Assembly (NCBI GenBank): GCA_035222895.1 | Contig: JAVYIG010000314.1 | Coordinates: forward strand, 1-64,000 | DNA length: 64,000 bases | Reading direction: 5' to 3' | DNA from: Strongylocentrotus droebachiensis | Lineage: Eukaryota; Echinodermata; Echinoidea; Camarodonta; Strongylocentrotidae | Translations under genes and position numbers: made by a program | Shown here: positions 55,901 to 64,000 of the stretch, piece after piece | Layout: every line of letters begins with the position of its first letter | Position numbering within the stretch: the first letter of the stretch is position 1 | Notes under the pieces: model-generated | Told to the model about the DNA's origin: nothing | Databases searched by the model: none | What the model saw: the letters and a program-made list of their open reading frames with translations, nothing else

Positions 55901-58900
55901 ATTTAATTAGTTTCTTGTACTTTCATTTTTGTATTATATTTCTTAAACACGAGCAAGATCTGGGTAATTCCAAAAATCAGGGACCCACTTTGTGATGTTT
56001 TGGGTGTCCCACTTACATAAGGAACCCACACGTATTTGTGGCTCTGAGTAAAGACTTAAATAGTGGAGTGAGATTGTAACGTGATTCTAGGTATGAGGAT
56101 GCAATTATATGCTTGGAAATCACTTTACAATATCACTCCACTATTTAAGTCTTTACTCAGAGCCACAAATACTTGTGTGGGTTCCTTATGTAAGTGGGAC
56201 ACCCAAAACATCACAAGAGTGGGTCCCTGATTTATGGCATTCCCCATCTAGAAAAAGTCCTAACAGACAAACTGGCAGTATTTAAAAGCAAATTAGGAAA
56301 AGCTAGTGTTTATTGCAGTTAAGTTTTTGGCTAGACATAAGATACCGAAATATCACATGACCTTGCAATGTATGGTCTACTTGATGGAAATTCAAATTAC
56401 AAATCTTAAAGTGAAATGTCACCAAAAGGCGTGTCTCAATTTCATAGGTTTACATCAATCTACTCATACGAAAAAGCTACATCCACTTACTGCTCATCAA
56501 ACTTATGGAAGACTCTCCTCATGGAGTCCTTGAGGGCAGCATCACGCCGGTCCTCCGCATTCATCGTATCGGCCAGCAGCTTCTGGATCGTGGGAGACCA
56601 GTAGCGTTTGAAACCCTTCTTGGACGACGTGAGCTCGTAGTCCTCTGGGATGTGCCGAGAGAGAGCAGATTCCGGAATCTCCATCTGGAACCGGTTTTTG
56701 GCAGTACCCCAGTAGACAATATTCTTCAAAATGAAAAACGTGGTAGAAGAAAGTGATTGAGCTCATTCGTTTGTTCGTTCATTCGTTAATTCATTTCATT
56801 TTCATAAAATGCAAAAAAACATACAAGTATATATACATACAAAGAATGTTCAGTTTATACACTAACTTCAAATGGTGGCCTTGTTTAAAAAAGTTCCCCC
56901 GAGGTTACTCAAGATTTAATTATTAAAACTTTGCAATCTACAAAGATATTTTAATACAGAAGAATTTTTTGTTTACACTCCCCCCTGTGTATTTATTAAT
57001 ACAAGGCAGAGTTAAATCGACCATCCCAGAGCTTGCTTTATCATACTCTGGTATCACTCTCTTACAATCATTTTAATTGTACTAAAGCACTTTCTTGAGG
57101 CAGCACCTACATACGTGTCAACATTTGAAAACAAGAATTAGGAATTTCTAGCACTAGTATGCCTTCGAAAACAAGAAATACACATGCAGCGGCAGTGTAA
57201 CTGGCAATACGCGGTGTCTGTACAAAAAAGCATATACAAATTCGCTGCTCGATCATGCAGCCATTCAAGGCACGCAATACATAAACTCTCAAATCGCTGC
57301 ACACTCATTTTGCTTTAGCAATAAATTTTTTGTTGAAAAATCAGAATATTCCTAATTTTTAGGTCCTTTAAATCATAAAAATCAGAATATTCCAGAAAAA
57401 GAAGAAGGTTTAGCAGGTATGCTAATACTTACCCTGCAACCCAGTCTCTTCTTCTGTTTGTCCAGGTATTCCTGTAGTCTGTCCTTGGTGTCAGCGATAT
57501 CAGAGATGGCATCGTCATATTCCGTGATCACACCCTTGCATGGAATGATGGCTCCTTTCTCCTTGGCTTTCTTCTGATCAAATGCAGTCTGAAACATACA
57601 AAACAAGATTTGCAATTTAAAAAGAAACACTCTTTTACCAATAATATTTGTTAGAAACTTACAAGATTCTTGCAAGAAACACTAATTTGGCCTATGTTTG
57701 TTCCTGTTCCCCTTCATTTTGATGATCCTATTCAATTGCAATATCGACTTTGTACTCTTTATGATACTTCTGAAGATCTATCTATACCTAAAAACTGTTG
57801 TGTGTCACTGCATTTTTTATTGCATGTAGAAATAATTACTTCCATTTACAAGAATACCACACCCAATATTGATAGAATCACTACTTGTTCTCCTTAACAA
57901 CAGAGATGAAGAGGCCTGAAATTGTGTTTTCAAAATAAAAGAAATAATCTTGAGGGAAATATGAATATGAACCATCAAAAAATCTCCCTGCATGGCTTGG
58001 GTCTGTTGGTTTATAGCATTCAATGCCACCCCTTCCCCATACCATCATTATACAACTTTAACCGGCTGACTTCTGAATTGTCTTATTGCCTTTGGCTTCA
58101 TACAGGAGCTACCCCCTTCCAGTAGGCAACTGAATAACAATGCTTGTTTTATCCATAACATTTGCTTTAAAGGTTTTATTTCCCATTTGCAGGCCAAAAA
58201 AATGAAAACGTTAAATTCCAACAGCATTTGAAAGACAATACTTATTTGAAACTCCCTCAAAATGAAAGGGCTTGAAAATGGCTTTTGATGGGAAAATAAT
58301 GATCATTAGTTGTTGAATCGACTTACGTGATTGCAATCACCTAAGTAATAGTCTGATTTTCAGACCCTTTTACCAAATGGTTGTACGTTTTGTGCTGCAT
58401 AAAGATTCAATCAGTGTAATTTTGGTCATTACAAGTAGTGGGTTATTGATGTAGACAAATGTTGATGTACCTGTTATAGCTCATTTTATGTTTGTTATGA
58501 CCAAAGAAAAAAAGATGTCAGTCAGTCACTTGACAGTGTCTGACAGTAAAGTCTAGAAGGTAAACGAGATCCCTTGCATAATATGATTACTAGGACATTG
58601 CTAATGTTAAAATTTTACAGATAGGACATACATGACATATTCATAATTCCTGCAAAGTTTTACAGAATTTAATGTTGGCTGCAAAAGGGACATAGTTTCT
58701 TTAACACAGTCAAAGCATAAAAGTGACCAATACTACGGGCATTTATAAGAGATACATACATAAAAGAAGATATTTGACATATGGTAGCAACAAGAGAATG
58801 AACAAACCTCAAAGAACTCCAATGTATCTGCATAGTCAGGGTATTTGCCTCGACATCCAGTGGACTTCAGAGATATACAAGCCTTCAGTAATGATGACCT

Positions 58901-61900
58901 AGGGTCAGAGGTCAGAGGTCAAAGAAGACACGAATATCAAAAGTTACAGAAGGTGCATACATGCATTTGAAACACATAATATTATCTTGCAATATACATG
59001 TAGGAAATATATAATAGAAATTTGCTGCTTTAAAAAAAAAGTTATAATCCATTGTGTATGAAATGTCCTTGTAGAAAAGATAATATTTATGAAACATCCT
59101 TGTACAAAAGCACTGGTGTTTCTGAAAGAGTAAAATCAATTAATATTTGTATTCAAAATTTTGTATGTTATAGATAAGATACAAGTGCAATGAATATAAA
59201 TAAACAAAAAAGTCTGTTCAGAACCAAAAGGACCTTAACCCTTTGAGTGCGAGCCCGCGCACAACGATTGTTTCCCCTGTGACGGAGCGATTTCGGTAAC
59301 ATCGCCAGTAATGGAAAATTTGGCGGTGCTTTCTACTTTTATTGCTCATTGCGCCTCATTCAGTCATTTTCGTGATTTTTAGTAAATGTAAGAATTAAAG
59401 ATCAGCCTTTTTTCTTTCTAAAAATATAAGTTTTGTTCATCAATACGAAAAATAAGGTCTGTTAGTTTTGAGGGAAATTGCCGTCTTTTTTTGCTGAAGC
59501 TTCACATCTTTCTTTTTCAATACACTCACCATACAAATTGCGTAAGCACCGCCGCACGCGCAGATCGGTAGATACCTCCATTCATTGCCCCATTGTCCAT
59601 TATTGTCGTCTGCTAAAGCTTGGCCGATTATCAACCGAGCCATAAATAAGGCCTAAGCCTTTGTTTTATATGGGTTTTCGACACATTTTGTAACTATATT
59701 TTGACCAACATTATGCCATGATCTACACTAAATGCCCTTTCTTTTAAATGTGCGTATCAAATAAAGGACCATTTGGGAAATGAATTTTGAGATGAACATT
59801 GTTTTATTCTCGAAAACAAAAACAATATTTACTTTGAATGCTTTCGACTTCGTTTCTCATAATTTGAAATATTCATTTTGTTTTAGTTTTTGCCTCCCGC
59901 TTAATTTTGTTTATTTTTCTCTATCCATACATCTTTTAGAACTTTTCTTGTTATATGAGGTTGCTGTATCAATAAAATATTTATTGAATCTTTGTACGCA
60001 TAGTTTATTTGTTTGTAATGGAAAGAGCTAAATGAATGACAGAGATTAGAACAAAATCACAATTCATCACAATCATCTCTCTCTCTCTCTCTCTCTCTCT
60101 TTCTATCTATTTATTTATCTTTCTCTGTCTGGCTGTCTCTATCCTCCCCCTTCCCTCTCTGAATACGTCAGGAACTTCGTGAAATTGGAATTGTGCTTCA
60201 GTGTGTTTTATTTCCCCATCGCGTTGTTGTGTTTGTTTTTTGTTTTTTGAAAGGTGTGGCTAATAAGGAGTTAATTTTTCAACAATGTTAGCATCTTTGC
60301 CCAGGACTGAAAGTCTCATATTCGTGGCTATACCGCCTGAGTTGCTCAAGACAAGAGTGATATGCGATGGGGAGAGAGAGGAAGAGTAAGGGGTCGTTTT
60401 TCAGAACATATAACATTTGAACATTTTATATGCCCGCACTCAAACCAAGACCGGCTTTAGGTTGATCAAACCTGCTCTAAAATTGTTACATGCCCTCGTA
60501 AAGGTATATAAGTTAGAGTGGTTGTTTGTATTGTCATGTAGATTGACCTATTGACCTACGTTTACGCCTACATCCTCGTCTTTCAAAACGGCAATCTTCC
60601 AGAGTAGTTACTTCTTTACATTCTTTTGTTCCCCCTTAGCGTGGGATAGCTGAGATAAGCCTTTCATAAAAGAGGAGGTCCATACATGAATGATTCGCTA
60701 AATTGGTCAAGTTGATAAAATGAAAAGCGTATTGTCATGTAAATACAATGACGTAATTGATAGATGTGGAGTCAAAACTTTTGAGACGACAGGCTTTATA
60801 GATAACATATGGAAATATTCAACCTGATTTTCATATCCTTATCTATCAGGGTTTTTTCCCCCATAAACAAGTCTTGTCAATTAGAAAATGTAAAAGTCTA
60901 TGTCCTCTTTCTTCTTTCCCTCTATCTTCTTATACCTCTATCTTCTTCTCCCTCTCAGGCTTATTATGATGAAAAAATGCCACACCGGTAGGGTAGATAA
61001 ATATAAATAATTAATAAGGGGGAATCAGGGTCGAAATCGAACTGATAATACGAATATCTGAAATGCGAAAGGGTGGAACTTGGAAGTAGAGCAAGAATCC
61101 TGGCAAGAATATAGAACGGACGCGCGCGTACGCGTCCGTCTCCAGCTGTACGGGTATTTTGAGGGCCTTTTTTCGATCCGAACACTAACTTAGTGTAAAA
61201 TTGAAATGATATCACTTTTTCTCGATTTTTTCCACGTAACGTTATTATTTTTTTAGTAGATGAGATGAATGAATATATCTAAATAATACTTCAAAGAACT
61301 TTAGCACATAATAGCTGATAATAAGCTGGAAAACTTTGTCAACATATTAGGGGTACTTCTCGGCTTCTGTAGAAGCCCGTCGTCACAGACTTAACAACTC
61401 GCTCGGCTTCTGTAGAAGCCCGTCGTCTCCAAAGTGTTAACTCTGTATTTAACTATATGAGTTAACGCCCTTCTGGCTCCAAACAGAAGAAAAGAAGTAC
61501 GAGTTATCCATTTTTTTCTTTTCATTCTTAGGTTTAACCAGACCAGTTAAACAGAATAAAACAATAACAAAGAAAAAAATTAGGCCTAGCTTTTTCAAAT
61601 GTATATGCAAATATAACAATAAAAAAAAAAAATCTAACTTACTTGAAATCTGGAACAGATTTCTTGAAGAGTTTGACGATCTTGAGACCACTTTCAAAGC
61701 CATCCAGAGCTGTGAGGAAATCACTGATCTTCCGTTTGCTGGGTGAGAAAGAAAAGAGATAGAAAGAAATCCATAAACAACAGTCGAAATGCCCACCCTT
61801 GGGAACTGAACCCAGAAAGTTTTTATTAACATCAACATGTGTCATCTGGTACCAAGCCTCAACGACTATCTACTGAGAATGTAAAATACTTCACACAAGA

Positions 61901-63929
61901 TAATTGACAAAAGGAAGAAAGAGCACGAGTTTGCCAGGTACAAGTGTTAAATGACCATAGAAGTAAAGAAGAAAACTGAAAATGATGATTACAAAATGAG
62001 GAAACTAGATGGATCTTTGACTGCGTGCATTCGAAAATGATGCCTCCGCCATAGAGCGATTTTACAAACCAAAATAGAAAGCAATTTTTAAAATTCAAGT
62101 TTGATTGTAATCCAATAACAGGTTCTCAGAATATCATGATTACATGCCATTTTTCATATACATGTATGACCCTTTGATGTTTGACCCTAAAATCTAATCA
62201 GTTCATTAGCTCTGCAAGATACAGACGTCCTGAATTTGATAGTAATCCATCCGTCAATTCTATTGATAACAAGTTCACAAGCTATTTTTGCATACATAAA
62301 ATGAGCCCCATGACCTTTGAAGGTAGACCTCATGCCCCAAAATCTAATCAGTCCATTGGCTTTGCAAGACTCATACGTGATCCAAGTTTGGCGTTAATCC
62401 ATCAATTGACTCATGAGATCACAAGCTATATCTGTACAAGAAAGAGTAGCAAGGAAGGCTTCTCACCTGTAAACAGCATCTTCAAAGAAGATAGCTCTGC
62501 TGTCTGGATGATCAGAGTTTCTCTTTGACGAACCAAGCGTATGGATCCTGTAATATCAAATCAAACCAAAAATCTTTGTTAACCCTATTAAGGCCGGGGG
62601 GGGGGGGGGGGGGGGCCTCCACAATTTTTCTGATTGTTTGGGAACGCATATGGATGGCGCCCCGCCGCTCGCTGAATTTTTTTCTTTCGAGTCTTTCGCA
62701 TCTTTTTGAAAATCGGACCTACAGTTACAAGGTCACGTGACCTTTTGTCTCTGCATGTCAGCCTGAAAATCACTCATTTTTTGTGATTTGTGTACAAAAC
62801 ATATGGAAATGTCACGTTTCCTGAAAATAGATCAAACATTGGTTATTGGGTCTTGTTTGAAGTTTAGATGGTTGTTTTGAGATTCAAAATAGTTGAATCG
62901 TAGTTAGAAATGAAAAAAAATAACAAAAACCATAAAATACATAAGTTAATAAAACAATGAAATTCATAAGAAATTATCAAAACAAGAAATTAACATAAGG
63001 AATATTAAAGCTGGCTCATCCAAATTTGTTGTATTATTATTCCAAATGGGCTAATGAATATATGTATTGAAAAAAAATGCTTAATTATGAATAATATATG
63101 ATTTATTTGCATAAATTACGATAAATATGCAAATGAGTGAATTTTTCAAAAAATTGAAATTATCATAGCATTCTATACACTTCACTTAACATGCGTGCAA
63201 ATTTTCGCTGAGATCTTAAGGGGGTTAAGTGCCTCGTTACAAATTTGTTCATTCATCTATTACAAATAATTGTATTTAAATAGTCAGAATGTGAATTACA
63301 TGTACATACACTTAGTATGGTTAGGTAGGACAAGCCATAATGTTTGTCCCACCTACATGTAGCAACAGTTAATGAATACAATTCGCACTCTGAATATTGA
63401 AATACAATTAATAGTATTTAACACGTGAATTAAAAAATTTGTAACTTGGCACTTAACAAATTGTTATACATTAAATTTGATATTATTATTAAAATAGTCT
63501 ATTACGCAGTGTCAAGGATCGACTCCTCCCCTAAATATACTTCTGTAAAGGTATCATGTGATCTTATGCAATACATTGTACAAGATTTTCAATTTTGAAA
63601 ATGAGCAAGGTTTACTCCACCTAGCTCTTTCAAGTCTTTTTTGATGTGTGGATTTTCTTAGAAAATGCCTATTTTTATAGATGACTCGTAAACTTAATCT
63701 AGACCAAGATATATGCAGGGCAAATTCGTGTGCCTGCAAACAGAGAGAGTACTCTTGCAACACATTTTAATCAGCCATCCAATTATCTGTGACATGGAGG
63801 GCAAAAATTGGCAGCTTTTACGGTACTTACTTGCTGAGCAATCTCTCAAGGTCGGGTAGCTTCTTGATAAGTTCCACAACCTCTGCTACGATGTCTGGGT
63901 TGCTATGGAGATCTGCAATAGCATCCAGT
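49771..63929 (-). CDS. MSH6: DNA mismatch repair protein MSH6, C-terminal 12 exons
   Basis: Gene-level entry. MSH6 pairs with MSH2 (MutS-alpha) in the nucleus to recognise base mismatches and small loops; ATP binding turns it into a sliding clamp. Twelve exons give about 575 residues, matching the second half of the family (vertebrate proteins are about 1,360 residues). In order: lever/core helices (63929-58808), clamp (57588-56491), return of the lever (55511-55379), and the MutS V ATPase with GRHPC, Walker [17 protein letters not shown], Walker B DELGRGT and STHYHS. The C-terminal [10 protein letters not shown] stretch follows. Intron phases from the first exon are 2,2,2,0,0,2,0,0,1,0,0. 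No missing catalytic residue is seen. The N-terminus (PIP box, PWWP if present, mismatch-binding domain) lies to the right of the window. Confidence 0.97.
50466..50600 (-). CDS. MSH6: MSH6 exon: C-terminal ATPase region
   Basis: 135 bases, phase 0-0, acceptor tcgtgacag, donor gtaggt. Encodes [20 protein letters not shown], then [20 protein letters not shown], diagnostic of MSH6 rather than MSH2 or MSH3. Confidence 0.97.
51321..51565 (-). CDS. MSH6: MSH6 exon: Walker B and His loop
   Basis: 245 bases, phase 1 start, phase 0 end, acceptor ctttcag, donor gtaggt. Encodes [19 protein letters not shown], the Walker B run [18 protein letters not shown], and [16 protein letters not shown]. Confidence 0.97.
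51940..52474. mobile_element. Inverted composite element, possibly Penelope-like terminal repeats
   Basis: Outer arms: tttgtctcgcaatgtatggt (51968) pairs with accatacattgcgagacaaa (52427). Inner arms: aataatttgatcaataatta (52035) pairs with taattattgatcaaattatt (52293). Both outer arms carry a tgttgcagcgg(c/t)g box. The right arm retains ctgacga...cgaaac. Confidence 0.55.
52365..52412 (+). ncRNA. Hammerhead-ribozyme-like motif (candidate, probably degenerate)
   Basis: CTGACGA (52371-52377) and GAAAC (52396-52400) are separated by a segment that can pair with wobble pairs around gcagc, as in CUGANGA - stem II - GAAA cores of hammerheads in Penelope-like elements. The short stem III side does not give a clean U-H cleavage site (GUG instead), so activity is doubtful. 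Confidence 0.3.
52970..53186 (-). CDS. MSH6: MSH6 exon: Walker A
   Basis: 217 bases, phase 0 start, phase 1 end, acceptor tctcccag, donor gtgggt. Encodes [20 protein letters not shown] (Walker A at about 53103-53127), [14 protein letters not shown] and [14 protein letters not shown]. The acidic [13 protein letters not shown] before the P-loop is a typical variable linker. Confidence 0.97.
53368..53630. mobile_element. Foldback element, ~120-bp near-perfect arms
   Basis: gaacatgacagacaaagaaa at the left is mirrored by tttctttgtccgtcatgttc at the right. Arms differ at only a few bases, the loop is about 15 bases (tcacatgcatatt). Both strands therefore read almost the same 66-68-residue frame, which is not a gene. 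Confidence 0.85.
54188..54352. mobile_element. MITE, GGGCCC-GTCTTATAAAGAG family, copy 2
   Basis: Ends ctgggcccgtcttataaaga and tctttgtaagacggggccca. An internal direct repeat, agttgcgattgatatc, is present twice (54284 and 54311). Confidence 0.7.
54451..54549 (-). CDS. MSH6: MSH6 exon: start of ATPase domain
   Basis: 99 bases, phase 0-0, acceptor ctttgcag, donor gtaaga. Encodes [20 protein letters not shown], then [15 protein letters not shown] and YIPND are conserved at the N-terminal edge of the MutS ATPase. Confidence 0.95.
54826..55322 (-). repeat. Three partial tandem copies of an MSH6 exon end plus donor
   Basis: The block ggaggggtgttttacctgtt... at 55362 (real exon end and donor) recurs at about 55172, 54971 and, more diverged, 54832. 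Each copy has ~45 bases of exon tail (at 55189-55232, 54987-55030, 54847-54892) and following intron. On the minus strand two copies keep an open frame (…SENEQ and …SEDEQ) and a gtaaa donor. None has the exon start or its acceptor. Confidence 0.8.
55379..55511 (-). CDS. MSH6: MSH6 exon: lever return helix
   Basis: 133 bases, acceptor catatcag, donor gtaaaa. Encodes [20 protein letters not shown], then [13 protein letters not shown]. The last ~45 bases plus the donor exist in three further partial copies in the intron that follows (54826-55322). Confidence 0.95.
55976..56236. mobile_element. Foldback element, ~105-bp arms
   Basis: aaatcagggacccact at the left and the inverse agtgggtccctgattt at the right; arms include gggtgtcccacttacataag / cttatgtaagtgggacaccc. 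The loop is about 45 bases. Confidence 0.8.
56491..56723 (-). CDS. MSH6: MSH6 exon: clamp domain
   Basis: 233 bases, phase 0 start, phase 2 end, acceptor ttttgaag, donor gtaagt. Encodes [18 protein letters not shown], then [17 protein letters not shown] and a helix ending FDEQ/H, characteristic of the MSH6 clamp. Confidence 0.96.
57433..57588 (-). CDS. MSH6: MSH6 exon: entry to the clamp domain
   Basis: 156 bases, phase 0-0, acceptor gtttcag, donor gtaagt. Encodes [16 protein letters not shown], then YDDAISDI and [15 protein letters not shown], the coiled-coil arm of the clamp. Confidence 0.94.
58808..58898 (-). CDS. MSH6: MSH6 exon: core/lever
   Basis: 91 bases, phase 2 start, phase 0 end. 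Encodes [20 protein letters not shown] then DTLEFFE. The acceptor tract is built from TGACC(T/C) repeats and the donor is gtttgt, weaker than the others in the gene. Confidence 0.88.
58902..58921 (+). promoter_or_regulatory. Triple DR1-like half-site at a splice acceptor
   Basis: Reads GGGTCA-G-AGGTCA-G-AGGTCA. On the minus strand the same bases form the pyrimidine-bearing tract just before the MSH6 exon starting at 58898. The main role is probably as a splice acceptor; receptor binding is only a possibility. Confidence 0.25.
60072..60104 (+). repeat. (CT)n microsatellite
   Basis: About 25 bases of pure CT in an MSH6 intron, continuing as pyrimidine-rich sequence to 60160. Confidence 0.85.
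61355..61435. repeat. Duplicated palindrome
   Basis: tcggcttctgtagaagcccg followed by tcgtc occurs twice (61360 and 61404) with the self-complementary core ggcttctgtagaagcc. It could form two hairpins. Confidence 0.65.
61643..61738 (-). CDS. MSH6: MSH6 exon: core/lever
   Basis: 96 bases, acceptor ctcacccag, donor gtaagt. Encodes [20 protein letters not shown] and continues to VPDF, the conserved DFL-AL-GF stretch. Confidence 0.92.
62085..62440 (-). repeat. Two inverted units of the ~147-bp satellite
   Basis: The reverse complement matches 16330-16960: agcttgtgat..., tcatggggctcat, aactgattagatttt, and the gatattctgagaacctg end. The tgcaagatac and tgcaagactc boxes are 148 bases apart. It borders the MSH6 exon at 62467. 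Confidence 0.8.
62467..62547 (-). CDS. MSH6: MSH6 exon: core/lever
   Basis: 81 bases, acceptor atattacag, donor gtgaga. Encodes IHTLGSSKR, then [15 protein letters not shown], the family HPDSRAI motif. Confidence 0.92.
63266..63415. mobile_element. Small foldback element
   Basis: aattgtatttaaatagtcag at the left pairs with attgaaatacaatt at the right, and ggtaggacaagccataatgt with its inverse in the middle. A relative is at about 35285-35412 (agtcagaatgtgag ... gctaggtaggacaaacatta). Confidence 0.6.
63831..63929 (-). CDS. MSH6: MSH6 exon: core/lever helices
   Basis: Minus-strand acceptor ...ttccag before 63929 and donor gtaagt just below 63831. Phase 2 start and end. Encodes [19 protein letters not shown] and [11 protein letters not shown], a hallmark MSH6 segment. 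It is the most upstream MSH6 exon I can see. Confidence 0.93.
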
Positions 63930-64000
63930 CTGGAATGACAGGTTGAGAAGAGTGACATAAAAAACATGACTTTACATTCAAAGGCATTGTATGCCATTTA

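Larger units (their letters stand above)
58899..61642. other. MSH6 intron, 2.7 kb
   Basis: AT-rich, with a CT microsatellite and a duplicated palindrome. No exon-like frame of the MSH6 family is missing between the flanking exons, as both join in phase. Confidence 0.6.

Overview
The window is eukaryotic nuclear DNA from an invertebrate. It is AT-rich and intron-rich, has GT-AG introns of 0.4 to 5 kb, and is loaded with inverted-repeat mobile elements, tRNA-derived SINEs and 3' fragments of LINEs. The gene families and repeat style fit an echinoderm, most likely a sea urchin. That assignment is inference, because no lineage-diagnostic gene is present.

Two genes converge. On the plus strand, from before the window start to 43056, lies the 3' part of one very large gene. 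Its exons encode alternating EGF-like domains (eight seen) and divergent CUB-like domains (one half plus seven full). A single long exon follows, with a somatomedin B domain, a cysteine-rich ectodomain and transmembrane helices 1 to 5. Two short exons then supply helices 6 and 7 and the cytoplasmic tail. The seven-helix part looks like the Methuselah-like/adhesion branch of class B GPCRs, but I see no GPS cleavage motif. All 18 module exons start and end in phase 1 and are multiples of three bases, so the extracellular region is a string of interchangeable cassettes. About 2,100 codons are visible and the N-terminus lies outside. The CUB-like exon at 12656-13006 has an in-frame TAG.

On the minus strand, 63929 down to 49771, are the last 12 exons of the mismatch-repair ATPase MSH6 (about 575 residues: lever, clamp, ATPase and C-terminal region). 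Walker A, Walker B and the His loop are intact. The N-terminal half lies beyond the right edge.

The 6.7 kb between the two stop codons (43057-49770) shows no convincing gene, only SINEs, LINE tails and small elements. Introns hold many terminal-inverted-repeat elements with visible target-site duplications: 8 bp (hAT-like), TA (Tc1/mariner-like) and TTAA (piggyBac-like). They also hold long foldbacks, a hairpin-bearing minisatellite inside a hAT-like element, a ~147-bp satellite carrying nuclear-receptor-type half-sites (also found inverted in an MSH6 intron), a 1.6-kb pyrimidine-rich VNTR, and partial copies of an MSH6 exon/donor junction. The two genes have no evident functional link; their pairing looks incidental.
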